Shown piece by piece: positions 14,231 to 21,684 of a stretch of DNA of 26,540 nucleotides (its first letter is position 1; each line of letters begins with the position of its first letter). The stretch covers positions 1 through 26,540 of the forward strand of contig JAGKVE010000026.1 of NCBI GenBank assembly GCA_021152555.1, in the 5' to 3' direction. The notes beneath the pieces were generated by a model. It saw only the letters and a list, made by a program, of their open reading frames with translations, ran no database searches and had not been told where the DNA came from. The DNA is from Bacteroidia bacterium (GTDB lineage: Bacteria; Bacteroidota; Bacteroidia; Bacteroidales; Paludibacteraceae). Made by a program: the position numbers and the translations under genes.

Positions 14231-14878
14231 ATGATGAAATTGATTGCACCGAGTGTGTTGTCTGCTGACTTTGGTCATCTGGCAGACGAATTAGAGATGG
14301 TCAACCGCAGCGAGGCGGACTGGCTTCATGTGGACGTGATGGATGGTACGTTTGTGCCGAATATATCGTTCGGTTTCCCGCTGATGAAACCGTTCAAGCA
14401 ATACTGCACGAAGCCGCTTGACGTACACCTGATGATAGTGCATCCCGAGAAATACGTGGAGCGTTTTTGCGATGCCGGCGCATGGTCGGTGGGCTTTCAT
14501 TTAGAGGCAGTAGAAGACCCACTGCCCATCCTCAATCTGATTAAAGCAAAGGGTGTGCGTACATGCCTGACCATCAATCCGGACATAGACGTGAAACGTC
14601 TGGTGCCGTATTTGGACAAAGTGGATATGGTGCTGCTGATGTCCGTTTTTGCGGGCTTCGGCGGACAGAAATTCATTCCCGAGACGATGGAAAAGATACG
14701 CTTCATCAAAGCCGAGATTACGAAACGCGGTTTACCGACGCTGATAGAGATAGACGGCGGTGTGAATACCGGCAACGCAGCGGAACTGTTTGCCGCGGGC
14801 GCCGATGTGCTGGTTGCCGGAAGCGCCGTGTTCGGCGCAAAAGACCCGGAGGAAGCGATAAGGGAGATGAAAAAATAA
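14231..14878 (+). CDS. rpe: Ribulose-phosphate 3-epimerase
   Basis: This 215-residue TIM-barrel enzyme interconverts ribulose-5-phosphate and xylulose-5-phosphate in the pentose phosphate pathway. Motifs in order are IAPSVLSADFGHL, LHVDVMDGTFVPNISFG (metal His/Asp), LDVHLMI, VGFHLEA, the phosphate-side loop MSVFAGFGGQKFIPETMEKI, IEIDGGVNTGNA and VLVAGSAVFG. The usual MSVNPGFGGQ loop reads MSVFAGFGGQ, a mild departure. ATG occurs twice at the start (14231, 14234); either may be used. It follows the response-regulator gene by 17 bp and is probably in the same transcript, without an obvious functional link. Confidence 0.95.
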   Translation: MMKLIAPSVLSADFGHLADELEMVNRSEADWLHVDVMDGTFVPNISFGFPLMKPFKQYCTKPLDVHLMIVHPEKYVERFCDAGAWSVGFHLEAVEDPLPILNLIKAKGVRTCLTINPDIDVKRLVPYLDKVDMVLLMSVFAGFGGQKFIPETMEKIRFIKAEITKRGLPTLIEIDGGVNTGNAAELFAAGADVLVAGSAVFGAKDPEEAIREMKK

Positions 14879-14989
14879 TGTACAATTTACAATGTACAAA
14901 GGGCTTTTGGAGTTTGGTGTAATGGTTTAAGATACGTACTTTCTATTACGTTTGTACAAAAGCCCCCAGGAACGCTTTGTTAATTGAGA
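14879..14989. other. Spacer with long-range inverted repeat between rpe and comEC
   Basis: The spacer opens with heptamer-like words (GTACAAT, TTACAAT, GTACAAA-type). GGGCTTTTG (14901-14909) is the exact complement of CAAAAGCCC (14957-14965), 47 bp away, with TGTACAAA next to each arm. It could fold as one large stem-loop in the transcript. TACGTTTG at 14947-14954 resembles a -7 box, but no -33 TTTG stands at the right distance. Confidence 0.45.
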
Positions 14990-16330
14990 ATGAAAGACAG
15001 GATACGGGCATATCCGATGATAATATTGCTGCTGCCACTGGTGGCGGCAATATTATTTAGTGAGCGTAATGGATGGCTCTATCCGGCACCATACGAGGCA
15101 TATGACAGTACACGTGTCTATACGTTCGTGCTGACGAGCGAGAGCAAGCCGACCGCCAAATGCGAGCGGTTCGAATCGCGGTGTGCGGCAGGCGATGTGT
15201 ATCTGTATATACTGCGCGACAGCTCGCGCACGATGCCGGAGAAAGGGGACACGGTCATCGCACAGACCAGTATCCGGCGCCCCCAACCGATTGGCGGTTT
15301 CGATTACGGCACCTACTTGCTGCGCCACGGGATAACGGGCACGGCGTTCGCCGGAAGTCGGAAAACACCGGTGTCAGAGGTTCGTAAAAGACAAGGAAAA
15401 GAAGAAAAACCACCTCTGCAGCAACGTCTGTACAGGCGGCTGGCTTCGGCAGGGTTGAGCGGAGACGAGTTGGCTACGACGGGTGCGATGACATTAGGTT
15501 ATAAAGAAGACTTGGACCCCGAGTTACGACACCGTTTCCAGGCATCCGGCGCGGCACATGTGTTAGCGGTCAGCGGACTGCATACGGGAATAATATACGG
15601 CATTCTGTTCTGGCTGCTGACGCTCGGCGGACGGTTCAAACCAATGCATGAGAACCGTTGGGGGCGACGGATGCTGAGTATGGTGATTATCGCGGTAATG
15701 TGGTTCTACGCATGGCTGACAGGGCTGACGCCTTCAGTGGTGCGGGCCGTACTGATGGTTACGATTTTTGAAGTGGGGCGTATGGCATATCGCGAAGCCG
15801 TCTCGCTGAACACCATCGCCGCGGCGGCAGTACTGATACTATTAGTGCGTCCGTTGGATTTATTCAGTGTGAGTTTCCAACTGAGTTTTGCAGCGACGGC
15901 GGCGATAGTACTATGCGTGCCGCTTTTTCGAAATATCGATATGTCGATAAACCGAACTACTATCTGGGGAAAAATCTTTTATTACTTTTTAGGGATAATC
16001 ATTGTCTCTTTGGCGGCGCAGATAGGGACATTGCCCATCACGATGTATACGTTCGGGCAGTTCAACACCTATTTCCTGCTGACAAACATGATTGTGTTGC
16101 CGCTCGCCTCTTTGTTGGTGCCATGCGGCTTGGCGGGTATCGCCTTGGGCGGCAGTGTGTCAGGCGTGTGGGCTGGCAAAGCGACATGGTGTTTGGCATG
16201 GCTGATGAACCATGCGGTAGGGTGGATTGAGGGGCTGCCGTGGAGCACAATCCCTGTTTCCATAAGCGCGTGGATGGTGGGGATTTATTATATGTTATGG
16301 GCGGCTCTCTTGGCAGTTATAAAGAAATAA
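14990..16330 (+). CDS. comEC: ComEC/Rec2-family DNA-uptake channel, membrane core only
   Basis: The 446-residue inner-membrane protein has an N-terminal soluble OB-like part after two hydrophobic segments (about 35-130, including GDTVIAQTSIRRPQPIGGFD and TYLLRHGITGTAF). The polytopic Competence domain follows. Its signature is AAHVLAVSGLHTGIIYGILFW, followed by AWLTGLTPSVVRAVLM and VSFQLSFAATAAIV. ComEC carries single-stranded DNA across the inner membrane in natural transformation. The metallo-beta-lactamase-like C-terminal nuclease domain found in longer family members is absent; the frame stops soon after the last membrane helix. Many Bacteroidota have such short forms. I start at ATG 14990; TTG 14984 is two codons upstream. 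A ComEA-like gene lies at 18569. Confidence 0.88.
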   Translation: MKDRIRAYPMIILLLPLVAAILFSERNGWLYPAPYEAYDSTRVYTFVLTSESKPTAKCERFESRCAAGDVYLYILRDSSRTMPEKGDTVIAQTSIRRPQPIGGFDYGTYLLRHGITGTAFAGSRKTPVSEVRKRQGKEEKPPLQQRLYRRLASAGLSGDELATTGAMTLGYKEDLDPELRHRFQASGAAHVLAVSGLHTGIIYGILFWLLTLGGRFKPMHENRWGRRMLSMVIIAVMWFYAWLTGLTPSVVRAVLMVTIFEVGRMAYREAVSLNTIAAAAVLILLVRPLDLFSVSFQLSFAATAAIVLCVPLFRNIDMSINRTTIWGKIFYYFLGIIIVSLAAQIGTLPITMYTFGQFNTYFLLTNMIVLPLASLLVPCGLAGIALGGSVSGVWAGKATWCLAWLMNHAVGWIEGLPWSTIPVSISAWMVGIYYMLWAALLAVIKK

Positions 16331-16349
16331 GCACTTTTTTTATCAAATA

Positions 16350-16381
16350 CTTGTGTACGTGGTAAATTTTTAGTAATTTTG
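16350..16381 (+). promoter_or_regulatory. Bacteroidota-type promoter for the tail-motif protein at 16419
   Basis: TAATTTTG at 16374-16381 fits TAnnTTTG, and CTTG at 16350-16353 stands in for the -33 TTTG with a 20-bp spacer. The leader to ATG 16419 is about 33 nt. Confidence 0.6.
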
Positions 16382-16418
16382 CAAGCGAAATATGTTTAAA
16401 CGCTTAAAACTAAATGAC

Positions 16419-17495
16419 ATGAAAAAGATATTTTCCCTTTTATCTATCCTGTGCGTCGCGTTGTATGCGAACGCGGAGACAGTTTTTGAATTTACCACTT
16501 CCGATTGGGATCTTCAAGAGAAAGATGGTATTTATGTGGCTTTGAGTAAAGGCAGTGGAAATGCTCCGTTGTTTACCATGGATTACGAGACAAAGACTCC
16601 GGAAATGCGTTTGTATGTAGGTAATCAAATTGAAATTAGCGCAGACTCTCCAATGAAAAATATTCAAATCGTGTTTGCCAGGTCGTCAGCAAGTAAAGGA
16701 GAATACAGTGATTTGTCTGCATCAGTTGGAACACTTGTTTCAGGAGGAACTTCAAAAGATAAGACAGATAAGAAGATAGATGTATGGACCGGCAATACAA
16801 AGGACGTTGTCTTTACATTGGCAGCACCAGGGAAGCAACGTCAGATTTTTAAAATAGTGGTTGACGGTGCGCCAATTACTCTTGAAGATGAGACTATTCC
16901 TTTACTAACCGAAGCTGACCTAAAAGCCGACTATGAATACTCAGAGCCAACTGTTGTGCATCCAAAGGACACAACGATTTTCAAAAAGGAATACGCATTT
17001 ATTGAAAACAATATTCTGGTACATTGCGATTCTGGTTCTATAATTAAAGCCACCGATACTACATTTGCTTATTTCAATTGTCCTGTGGGTTCAAAACTCA
17101 CTTTTACAGCAACACAAAATATCAAAGGTATTGCTATAGATGGTTTTGTGAGAAAGGCATTTGATGGTATAACATGTGAAATAGGAAGTGTCACATACTT
17201 GACAGACCCTGACGCAGATGAAGAGGGATTTCCTGCTATTGTGATTCAAGATGTGAATGCGAAAAGTGTGACACTAAGTTGCCCGAAACAGTTTAGATGC
17301 TATGAGCTGCGGGTGTATTTCAAAGAGAACCCCGAGGCGATAGACATGGGTGGCGAAGAGCCTGAGGAACCGGAAAATCAAGCCATTGACAATGTACAAA
17401 ATAACGATGTACCAAGTACAAAGGTTTTGCGCGACGGGCAATTGATTATTCTTCGCGGCGACAAAGCATACAACGCGCAGGGAATACAGTTATAA
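16419..17495 (+). CDS. Secreted protein of unknown function with the shared C-terminal tail
   Basis: The 358-residue product has a clear signal peptide, MKKIFSLLSILCVALYANA. I choose ATG 16419 over 16392 because it starts at the signal peptide and leaves a normal leader after the promoter. The mature part looks beta-rich, in two similar halves, each with a TVFEF- or FAYFNC-like strand block followed by KNIQIVFA- or SVTLSCPKQ-like strands. No enzyme motif is visible. The C terminus, TKVLRDGQLIILRGDKAYNA then QGIQL, matches the tails of the proteins ending at 13033 and 13396. A Glu/Pro-rich linker (GGEEPEEPENQ) separates the tail from the body, as expected for a removable sorting tag. It sits 3 bp before xseA, with no apparent functional relation. 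AT content is higher than in its neighbours. Confidence 0.75.
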   Translation: MKKIFSLLSILCVALYANAETVFEFTTSDWDLQEKDGIYVALSKGSGNAPLFTMDYETKTPEMRLYVGNQIEISADSPMKNIQIVFARSSASKGEYSDLSASVGTLVSGGTSKDKTDKKIDVWTGNTKDVVFTLAAPGKQRQIFKIVVDGAPITLEDETIPLLTEADLKADYEYSEPTVVHPKDTTIFKKEYAFIENNILVHCDSGSIIKATDTTFAYFNCPVGSKLTFTATQNIKGIAIDGFVRKAFDGITCEIGSVTYLTDPDADEEGFPAIVIQDVNAKSVTLSCPKQFRCYELRVYFKENPEAIDMGGEEPEEPENQAIDNVQNNDVPSTKVLRDGQLIILRGDKAYNAQGIQL

Positions 17496-17498
17496 TCC

Positions 17499-18572
17499 AT
17501 GACGGCACTGACACTCTCTGAACTATGCGCGATTATCGGCGAGGCGCTGGACGAAAGTCTGGCACCTTCTTACTGGGTCAAAGCCGAAGTGAGCAGTCTA
17601 AGCCTCAAAGGCGGGCATATGTATATGGAGCTTGTTGACGGCAAGACCGCCAAGATGCGCGCTACCTGTTGGTCCGGCACGCAGGAACTGCTCATGGCGT
17701 ATTTTGAGAGCGAGACGGGACAGTCTCTACAGGCCGGGATGAAGATACTCGCGGAAGTTGAGCCGCAGTGGCACGCCGTATATGGACTGAGCCTTTCCAT
17801 TGTAAACATAGACCCTTCTTTCACGGTAGGTGACATTGCCCGTCAGCGGCAACAGACCATCGCCCAACTGCAAGCAGACGGGTTGCTGGACGCACAGCAA
17901 CTGTTGCCATTACCGACACTCATCCGCCGCATAGCGGTTATATCCTCCCCCTCTGCCGCCGGCTACGGAGATTTTGTCCACCAGCTGGAAGGCAGCCCCT
18001 ATCGCTTTGAGACACAGCTGTTCGGTGCAACGATGCAGGGCGAAGGTGCTGCCAAGTCGATTATTGCGGCGCTTGAGGAGATAGGCAATCATCCGGCGGA
18101 ATACGAGGCGGTTGTCATTATCCGCGGCGGCGGTGCAACAACCGATTTGTCATGTTTTGACGATTACACTCTTTGCGCTGTCTGTGCGCAATTCGAGCTT
18201 CCGGTGCTGAGCGGCATCGGTCACACACGCGATGTGTCGGTACTGGATTTAGTGGCACATGAGGCACTCAAAACACCGACAGCTGTCGCCGAATGGCTGA
18301 TCCATCGCATGGACGAACAGCGTGAGCGTCTGGAGTCTCTTATGCTGCGGCTGCAGCGTACCGCGGAACGCCAAGTGCTCATCAAGAAACATAGAATAGA
18401 GTTGTTAGAACAACGTCTTGCGGCCTGTAACCCCGAACGGATTTATCGGATGGGGTACAGCCTGCTGACCAAAAACGGCCGCCCTGTGCGCTCCGTACGA
18501 GATATACAAAAGGGAGACGTGGTGACGCTGCATTTGGCAGACGGCTCACGGGAGGCTACCGTTAATGAATGA
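17499..18572 (+). CDS. xseA: Exodeoxyribonuclease VII large subunit
   Basis: The 357-residue protein has an N-terminal OB-fold (about 1-100: LAPSYWVKAEVSSLSLKGGH, YMELVDG) that binds single-stranded DNA. The catalytic core is marked by RRIAVISSPSAAGYGDFVHQL, IIRGGGATTDLSCFDDY and PVLSGIGHTRDVSVLDLVAH, followed by LKTPTAVAEWL. ExoVII degrades single-stranded DNA from both ends into oligonucleotides. It is shorter than the usual 400-450 residues because the coiled-coil segment near the C terminus is reduced, while the end (NPERIYRMGYSLLTKNG) is intact. The small subunit gene xseB often follows xseA, but here the next frame is a helix-hairpin-helix protein, overlapping by ATGA. XseB may be encoded elsewhere. 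Confidence 0.93.
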   Translation: MTALTLSELCAIIGEALDESLAPSYWVKAEVSSLSLKGGHMYMELVDGKTAKMRATCWSGTQELLMAYFESETGQSLQAGMKILAEVEPQWHAVYGLSLSIVNIDPSFTVGDIARQRQQTIAQLQADGLLDAQQLLPLPTLIRRIAVISSPSAAGYGDFVHQLEGSPYRFETQLFGATMQGEGAAKSIIAALEEIGNHPAEYEAVVIIRGGGATTDLSCFDDYTLCAVCAQFELPVLSGIGHTRDVSVLDLVAHEALKTPTAVAEWLIHRMDEQRERLESLMLRLQRTAERQVLIKKHRIELLEQRLAACNPERIYRMGYSLLTKNGRPVRSVRDIQKGDVVTLHLADGSREATVNE

Positions 18573-19288
18573 TGCCTATGTTAGCCAAAGAACAACGCAT
18601 AGCCGCCATTATTCTGTTAGGTATCGCTCTGACAGGCTGGTTTATAGCCGCCTTTTGGCCGAAGCCGGAACTCCCTGCCGTACACGACGTATCCCAAGAC
18701 ACCCTTTCCACCCGGCCGAAGAAACCGCGCCGGACATGGGAAGAAATCAAAGATTCGCTCAACCGTGTGGACGATGCCCGTTTTGCACAATGGGCAGCCG
18801 ACCGCCAGCGGCGTTATGACTCGGCGCGTTTGGCAGACTCGCTCTGGAGGGATTCCGTGGGTTGGCGGTACACCAAGCGGATTAAGAAAGATACGGTTCT
18901 CAATCTCAATCATACAGACACGGCGGAGTTGCAACTTATCCGCGGCGTCGGACGGTTTATAGCAAAGCAGATTGTACGTTACGGCGAGCAGTTGGGCGGA
19001 TATTATTCGCCGTTGCAATTGACAGACGAGCCGTTATCGCAATTTGGCTTGGATACCTTGCTGGCGCATTTCACAGCCGATACGGCGGATGTGTCCACTA
19101 TTCGAGTGAACAGTTGCTCAATAGAGACGCTTCGCCGTCATCCGTATTTGCGCTATGAGCAGGCAAAGGCTATTTACACGCTTCGCCGTAAGCATGTAGC
19201 GCTGCATTCGATAGAAGAGTTGCAGGAACTGGAAGAACTTACCGAAGATGAGCTGACGCGAATTGCACCGTATCTGTCTTTTGAATAA
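18569..19288 (+). CDS. ComEA-like helix-hairpin-helix protein, membrane-anchored
   Basis: The 239-residue protein has an N-terminal anchor (IAAIILLGIALTGWFIAAFW), a Pro/Arg-rich linker, and then HhH units. The first is VLNLNHTDTAELQLIRGVGRFIAKQIV-like at about 110-145, the classic ComEA NLN-x-AD-x-EL-x2-x-G-I-G motif. The second is VNSCSIETLRRHPYLRYEQA at about 172-195, followed by IHSIEELQEL-type sequence and LTRIAPYL. Such proteins bind double-stranded DNA in the periplasm for uptake, or act in DNA processing. It overlaps xseA by four bases, and comEC lies 2.2 kb upstream on the same strand. This supports a DNA-uptake role, though Bacteroidota HhH proteins of this kind are little studied. 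It ends exactly next to the convergent recombinase gene (no gap). Confidence 0.82.
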   Translation: MMPMLAKEQRIAAIILLGIALTGWFIAAFWPKPELPAVHDVSQDTLSTRPKKPRRTWEEIKDSLNRVDDARFAQWAADRQRRYDSARLADSLWRDSVGWRYTKRIKKDTVLNLNHTDTAELQLIRGVGRFIAKQIVRYGEQLGGYYSPLQLTDEPLSQFGLDTLLAHFTADTADVSTIRVNSCSIETLRRHPYLRYEQAKAIYTLRRKHVALHSIEELQELEELTEDELTRIAPYLSFE

Positions 19289-20200
19289 TCAAGATTTTTT
19301 CGCCCTCGGGTGTGTATCCATATAAACACGTTTGATTTGTTCGAACGTGGTGTGGGTATAGACCTGTGTCGTGCTGAGTGAGGCGTGTCCAAGAAGCGTC
19401 TGAATAGTCCGGATATCAGCACCGTTGTCTAACATCGAGGTAGCAAATGTATGCCGGAGGACGTGCGGCGAGTGTTTCTTGAGCGTACTCACTTCTCCCA
19501 TGCGCGTGCGCACGATAGTATATAAGGTGTTTTTGTTCAGCGGTTGGATTTGTCCTTTCTTATCTTTTCTGACGAAGAACGCCGGCGGAGCTTGGCCGTC
19601 GAGTAGTTCCGCGCGGGCCTCTTTATAGTGCCCGATGAGAGTGATGAGCGATTCGCCGACAGGCACAATGCGCTCTTTGCGCCGCTTACCGAAAATACGT
19701 ACCTGGCCTTGCAGCAAGTCCAAATCGCTGTCCTGAAGCCCTAACAACTCGGCTTGACGCATACCTGTCTGGTACAGCATTTCAATAATCAAGGCATCAC
19801 GGATCCCCTCAAAATCTTCCGCCCAATTATCTTGCGCCGTGACAGCCTCCATCTCTGCCGGGCGAAAGAAAACGGGGAGCGGTTTGTCTGCTTTAGGGGG
19901 AATGATACGCGCTGTGATATCCTTATTTATTTTACCCTGCCTCAGGAGGAATTTATAGAAACTGCGCAGCGCAGAGAGTTTGCGTTTGACGGACCGTGGA
20001 GATTGATGATGAGTTTCCAATAAATCCAACATCCATGCTTTTACGTCATCCTCTCCCGCATTTTCCGGGCGAACATCCTCTGATTCAGCTTGTTTCTTTA
20101 GGAAAAGACTGAATTCACGCAAGTCGTCACGGTAGGCTTCCACCGTACGTTGCGAGTATTTCCGCTCAATGGCAATATAGTCTAAAAAATGCTGAACCAT
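19289..20200 (-). CDS. xerC: Tyrosine recombinase, XerC/XerD type
   Basis: The 303-residue product has the N-terminal SAM-like DNA-binding domain (MVQHFLDYIAIERKYSQRTV; SVKRKLSALRSFYKFL) and the complete catalytic domain. With the start at ATG 20200 the active residues are Arg148 (TGMRQAELL), Lys172 (FGKRRKER), His246 and Arg249 (HVLRHTFA), His272 (LLGHASLSTTQVYTH) and nucleophile Tyr281. Length and motifs fit chromosomal XerC/XerD, which resolve chromosome dimers at dif, rather than a phage or transposon integrase. The frame is open 14 codons further upstream (to 20242), but those residues do not fit the family start. No attachment-site repeats or mobile cargo are seen nearby. XerC versus XerD cannot be decided safely. 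Confidence 0.88.
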   Translation of the reverse strand: MVQHFLDYIAIERKYSQRTVEAYRDDLREFSLFLKKQAESEDVRPENAGEDDVKAWMLDLLETHHQSPRSVKRKLSALRSFYKFLLRQGKINKDITARIIPPKADKPLPVFFRPAEMEAVTAQDNWAEDFEGIRDALIIEMLYQTGMRQAELLGLQDSDLDLLQGQVRIFGKRRKERIVPVGESLITLIGHYKEARAELLDGQAPPAFFVRKDKKGQIQPLNKNTLYTIVRTRMGEVSTLKKHSPHVLRHTFATSMLDNGADIRTIQTLLGHASLSTTQVYTHTTFEQIKRVYMDTHPRAKKS

Positions 20201-20311
20201 TTTTTTTGTTTCTACAAATAGAGTTTGGCACGATGTTTGCAAGTATTAGATTTGAAAGAAGAAAAATACACGAATTAGTGTTAAAATAGAGATTGTTTGT
20301 TATATTTAGAA

Positions 20312-20338
20312 AAGGGTTCGTCGGGAGGACGAGCCCTT
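20312..20338 (-). terminator. Terminator of the 20344-24711 gene cluster
   Basis: AAGGGTTCGTC (20312-20322) and GACGAGCCCTT (20328-20338) form an 11-bp stem, with one G-T pair in one direction, around a 5-nt loop. On the minus strand it starts 6 bp after the stop codon at 20344 and is followed by TTTCTAAAT, a classical rho-independent layout. Confidence 0.85.
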
Positions 20339-20343
20339 CTCTT

Positions 20344-21681
20344 TTATTCTGTAACCTTGCGATATTTTCCTTCAATGAGTAGCATGCCCGGCAAGATTTC
20401 ACCGCCAGCCGTTTTCGTGAAGGTGGTATAAGGCAGCGTTGCGCCATCCGCTTCCTCCAATACCGCATTATACCGGTTATCCCAGATGGAACCTTTCTTT
20501 GCCTTGACGGTAGCGACATATTTGTACTTCGTCTTTCCGGTCTCGGGATCCTGAACGCGTTGTACGACTTGGAACTTCGAGCCTTCGGTAATTCCTTCCT
20601 TCATACCGATCTTCGCTGCGTAGCCTTCTATCTTGCCGCTTTGGTTCGTAAGAACCTGATAAACCGGCGTCTTAACCTTGAAATCCTCGTATTGTTTAGC
20701 GAGCGCTACGATGTTCTTATCCATCGAGCGGGCGCAGATGGTACGTACCAACTCAGTACGGGTGTACTTGCCCTTCAGTACTGATTTCTTATCAAACTCA
20801 TATTCATGGGCGACGTATTTGAGTTTGTAGGTCGTCTTGTCGTCCATGAAAGCCTGTATTTTTTTCGGGTCGGGTTTATCGGTGTAATGGTTCTGGTAGA
20901 AGATTGCTGCGATGGAGTCGTTCCACTCCAACTGGTAAAGATAGGAATGGGTCTTGACCTTAAATCCCGTGAAGCTGTCCGCTATCGCTCCTGCAGCCTC
21001 TGCCATCTTCCTTCCGGAGTTACCGCCAGTGAAGGCGTCCAAGAGACCGCCGATGACGCCCATCGCCACTTTGGCAGCCTGCGCTTCCTGCTCGGCGGTG
21101 ACGTAGGTAATATCGTTGACCAGCACGAACGTTTGTCCCAACAACTCCTCGCCGGCGTCCGACAGCGAAGCCAGACCTCTCGTCGTCTGCAACGCTAACG
21201 CTACATCGACGTCGTTGGCGTTATACTGTCCGCGCTCTTGGATAAGAGAGGTATTGAATGTGGCGTCTTCAACCGTATTGCCATCGAAGCCGAACCATTT
21301 GGCGACCATCCCTTTTGCAGCTTCCGCATCATTCAGAAGCCGCTCTGTGAACAGCGCATTGGCTTTCAGTTCGGATGGTGTCAGTTGATGGCCGTACGTG
21401 GCTTTGTAATACCCGGAATCGCGACTTTGTACGCCCCATATCTGACTGTTGTCAATGATACGGGTCTCCATGTTATGGTCGTCGTATTTGTCAGGAATGG
21501 GCAATGAATCGAAAGCCTTGTATATCTCTGCGCCAAACTCATCCTCGGGGTGGTACACCAGCAATGTGGATAACGCATTGCGGCGGTACTCCATATTATT
21601 CTGCGCTTGCGCAACGAGGGATGCGCAAGCTAACAGAATGATTAGAGGAAATTTGAAATTTGAAACTTGAATTTTTCCCAT
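20344..21681 (-). CDS. Exported protein of unknown function, last gene of a five-gene envelope cluster
   Basis: The 445-residue product has a signal peptide ending LVAQA before Gln27. The middle carries a repetitive Ala/Gly helix (KVAMGVIGGLLDAFTGGNSG). The C-terminal 100 residues (GKIEGYAAKIGMKEGITEGS, then KFQVVQRVQDPETGKTKYKY) look like the SH3-like end domain of FlgT/CsgG-type proteins, with a glycine-spaced pattern and a DPETG turn. The first residues (MGKIQVSNFKF) are encoded by a heptamer-like repeat, ATTTGAA, at 21651-21671. The start lies three bases after the stop of the upstream gene, so translation is probably coupled. I do not recognise a named family. An outer-membrane or periplasmic complex with its four upstream neighbours is inferred from context only. 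Confidence 0.75.
   Translation of the reverse strand: MGKIQVSNFKFPLIILLACASLVAQAQNNMEYRRNALSTLLVYHPEDEFGAEIYKAFDSLPIPDKYDDHNMETRIIDNSQIWGVQSRDSGYYKATYGHQLTPSELKANALFTERLLNDAEAAKGMVAKWFGFDGNTVEDATFNTSLIQERGQYNANDVDVALALQTTRGLASLSDAGEELLGQTFVLVNDITYVTAEQEAQAAKVAMGVIGGLLDAFTGGNSGRKMAEAAGAIADSFTGFKVKTHSYLYQLEWNDSIAAIFYQNHYTDKPDPKKIQAFMDDKTTYKLKYVAHEYEFDKKSVLKGKYTRTELVRTICARSMDKNIVALAKQYEDFKVKTPVYQVLTNQSGKIEGYAAKIGMKEGITEGSKFQVVQRVQDPETGKTKYKYVATVKAKKGSIWDNRYNAVLEEADGATLPYTTFTKTAGGEILPGMLLIEGKYRKVTE
21651..21671. repeat. Heptamers inside a coding start
   Basis: ATTTGAA, ATTTGAA, ACTTGAA lie within the first codons of the 445-residue gene, coding for part of IQVSNFKF. Similar words occur as non-coding spacer sequence elsewhere in the window. 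Confidence 0.7.
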
Positions 21682-21684
21682 CTC

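Noticed and set aside
14901..14968. tRNA-like outline: GGGCTTT and AAAGCCC arms, a TGGTGTAATGG D-loop-like stretch, and CCA after the 3' arm
   Set aside because: It is too short (about 65 nt to the end of the 3' arm), lacks a T-loop GTTC-A core, and has no convincing anticodon stem. It is better described as an inverted repeat.
19289..20200. Integrase of a mobile element
   Set aside because: Length and motifs match housekeeping XerC/XerD. There is no tRNA, att repeat, relaxase or phage gene beside it.
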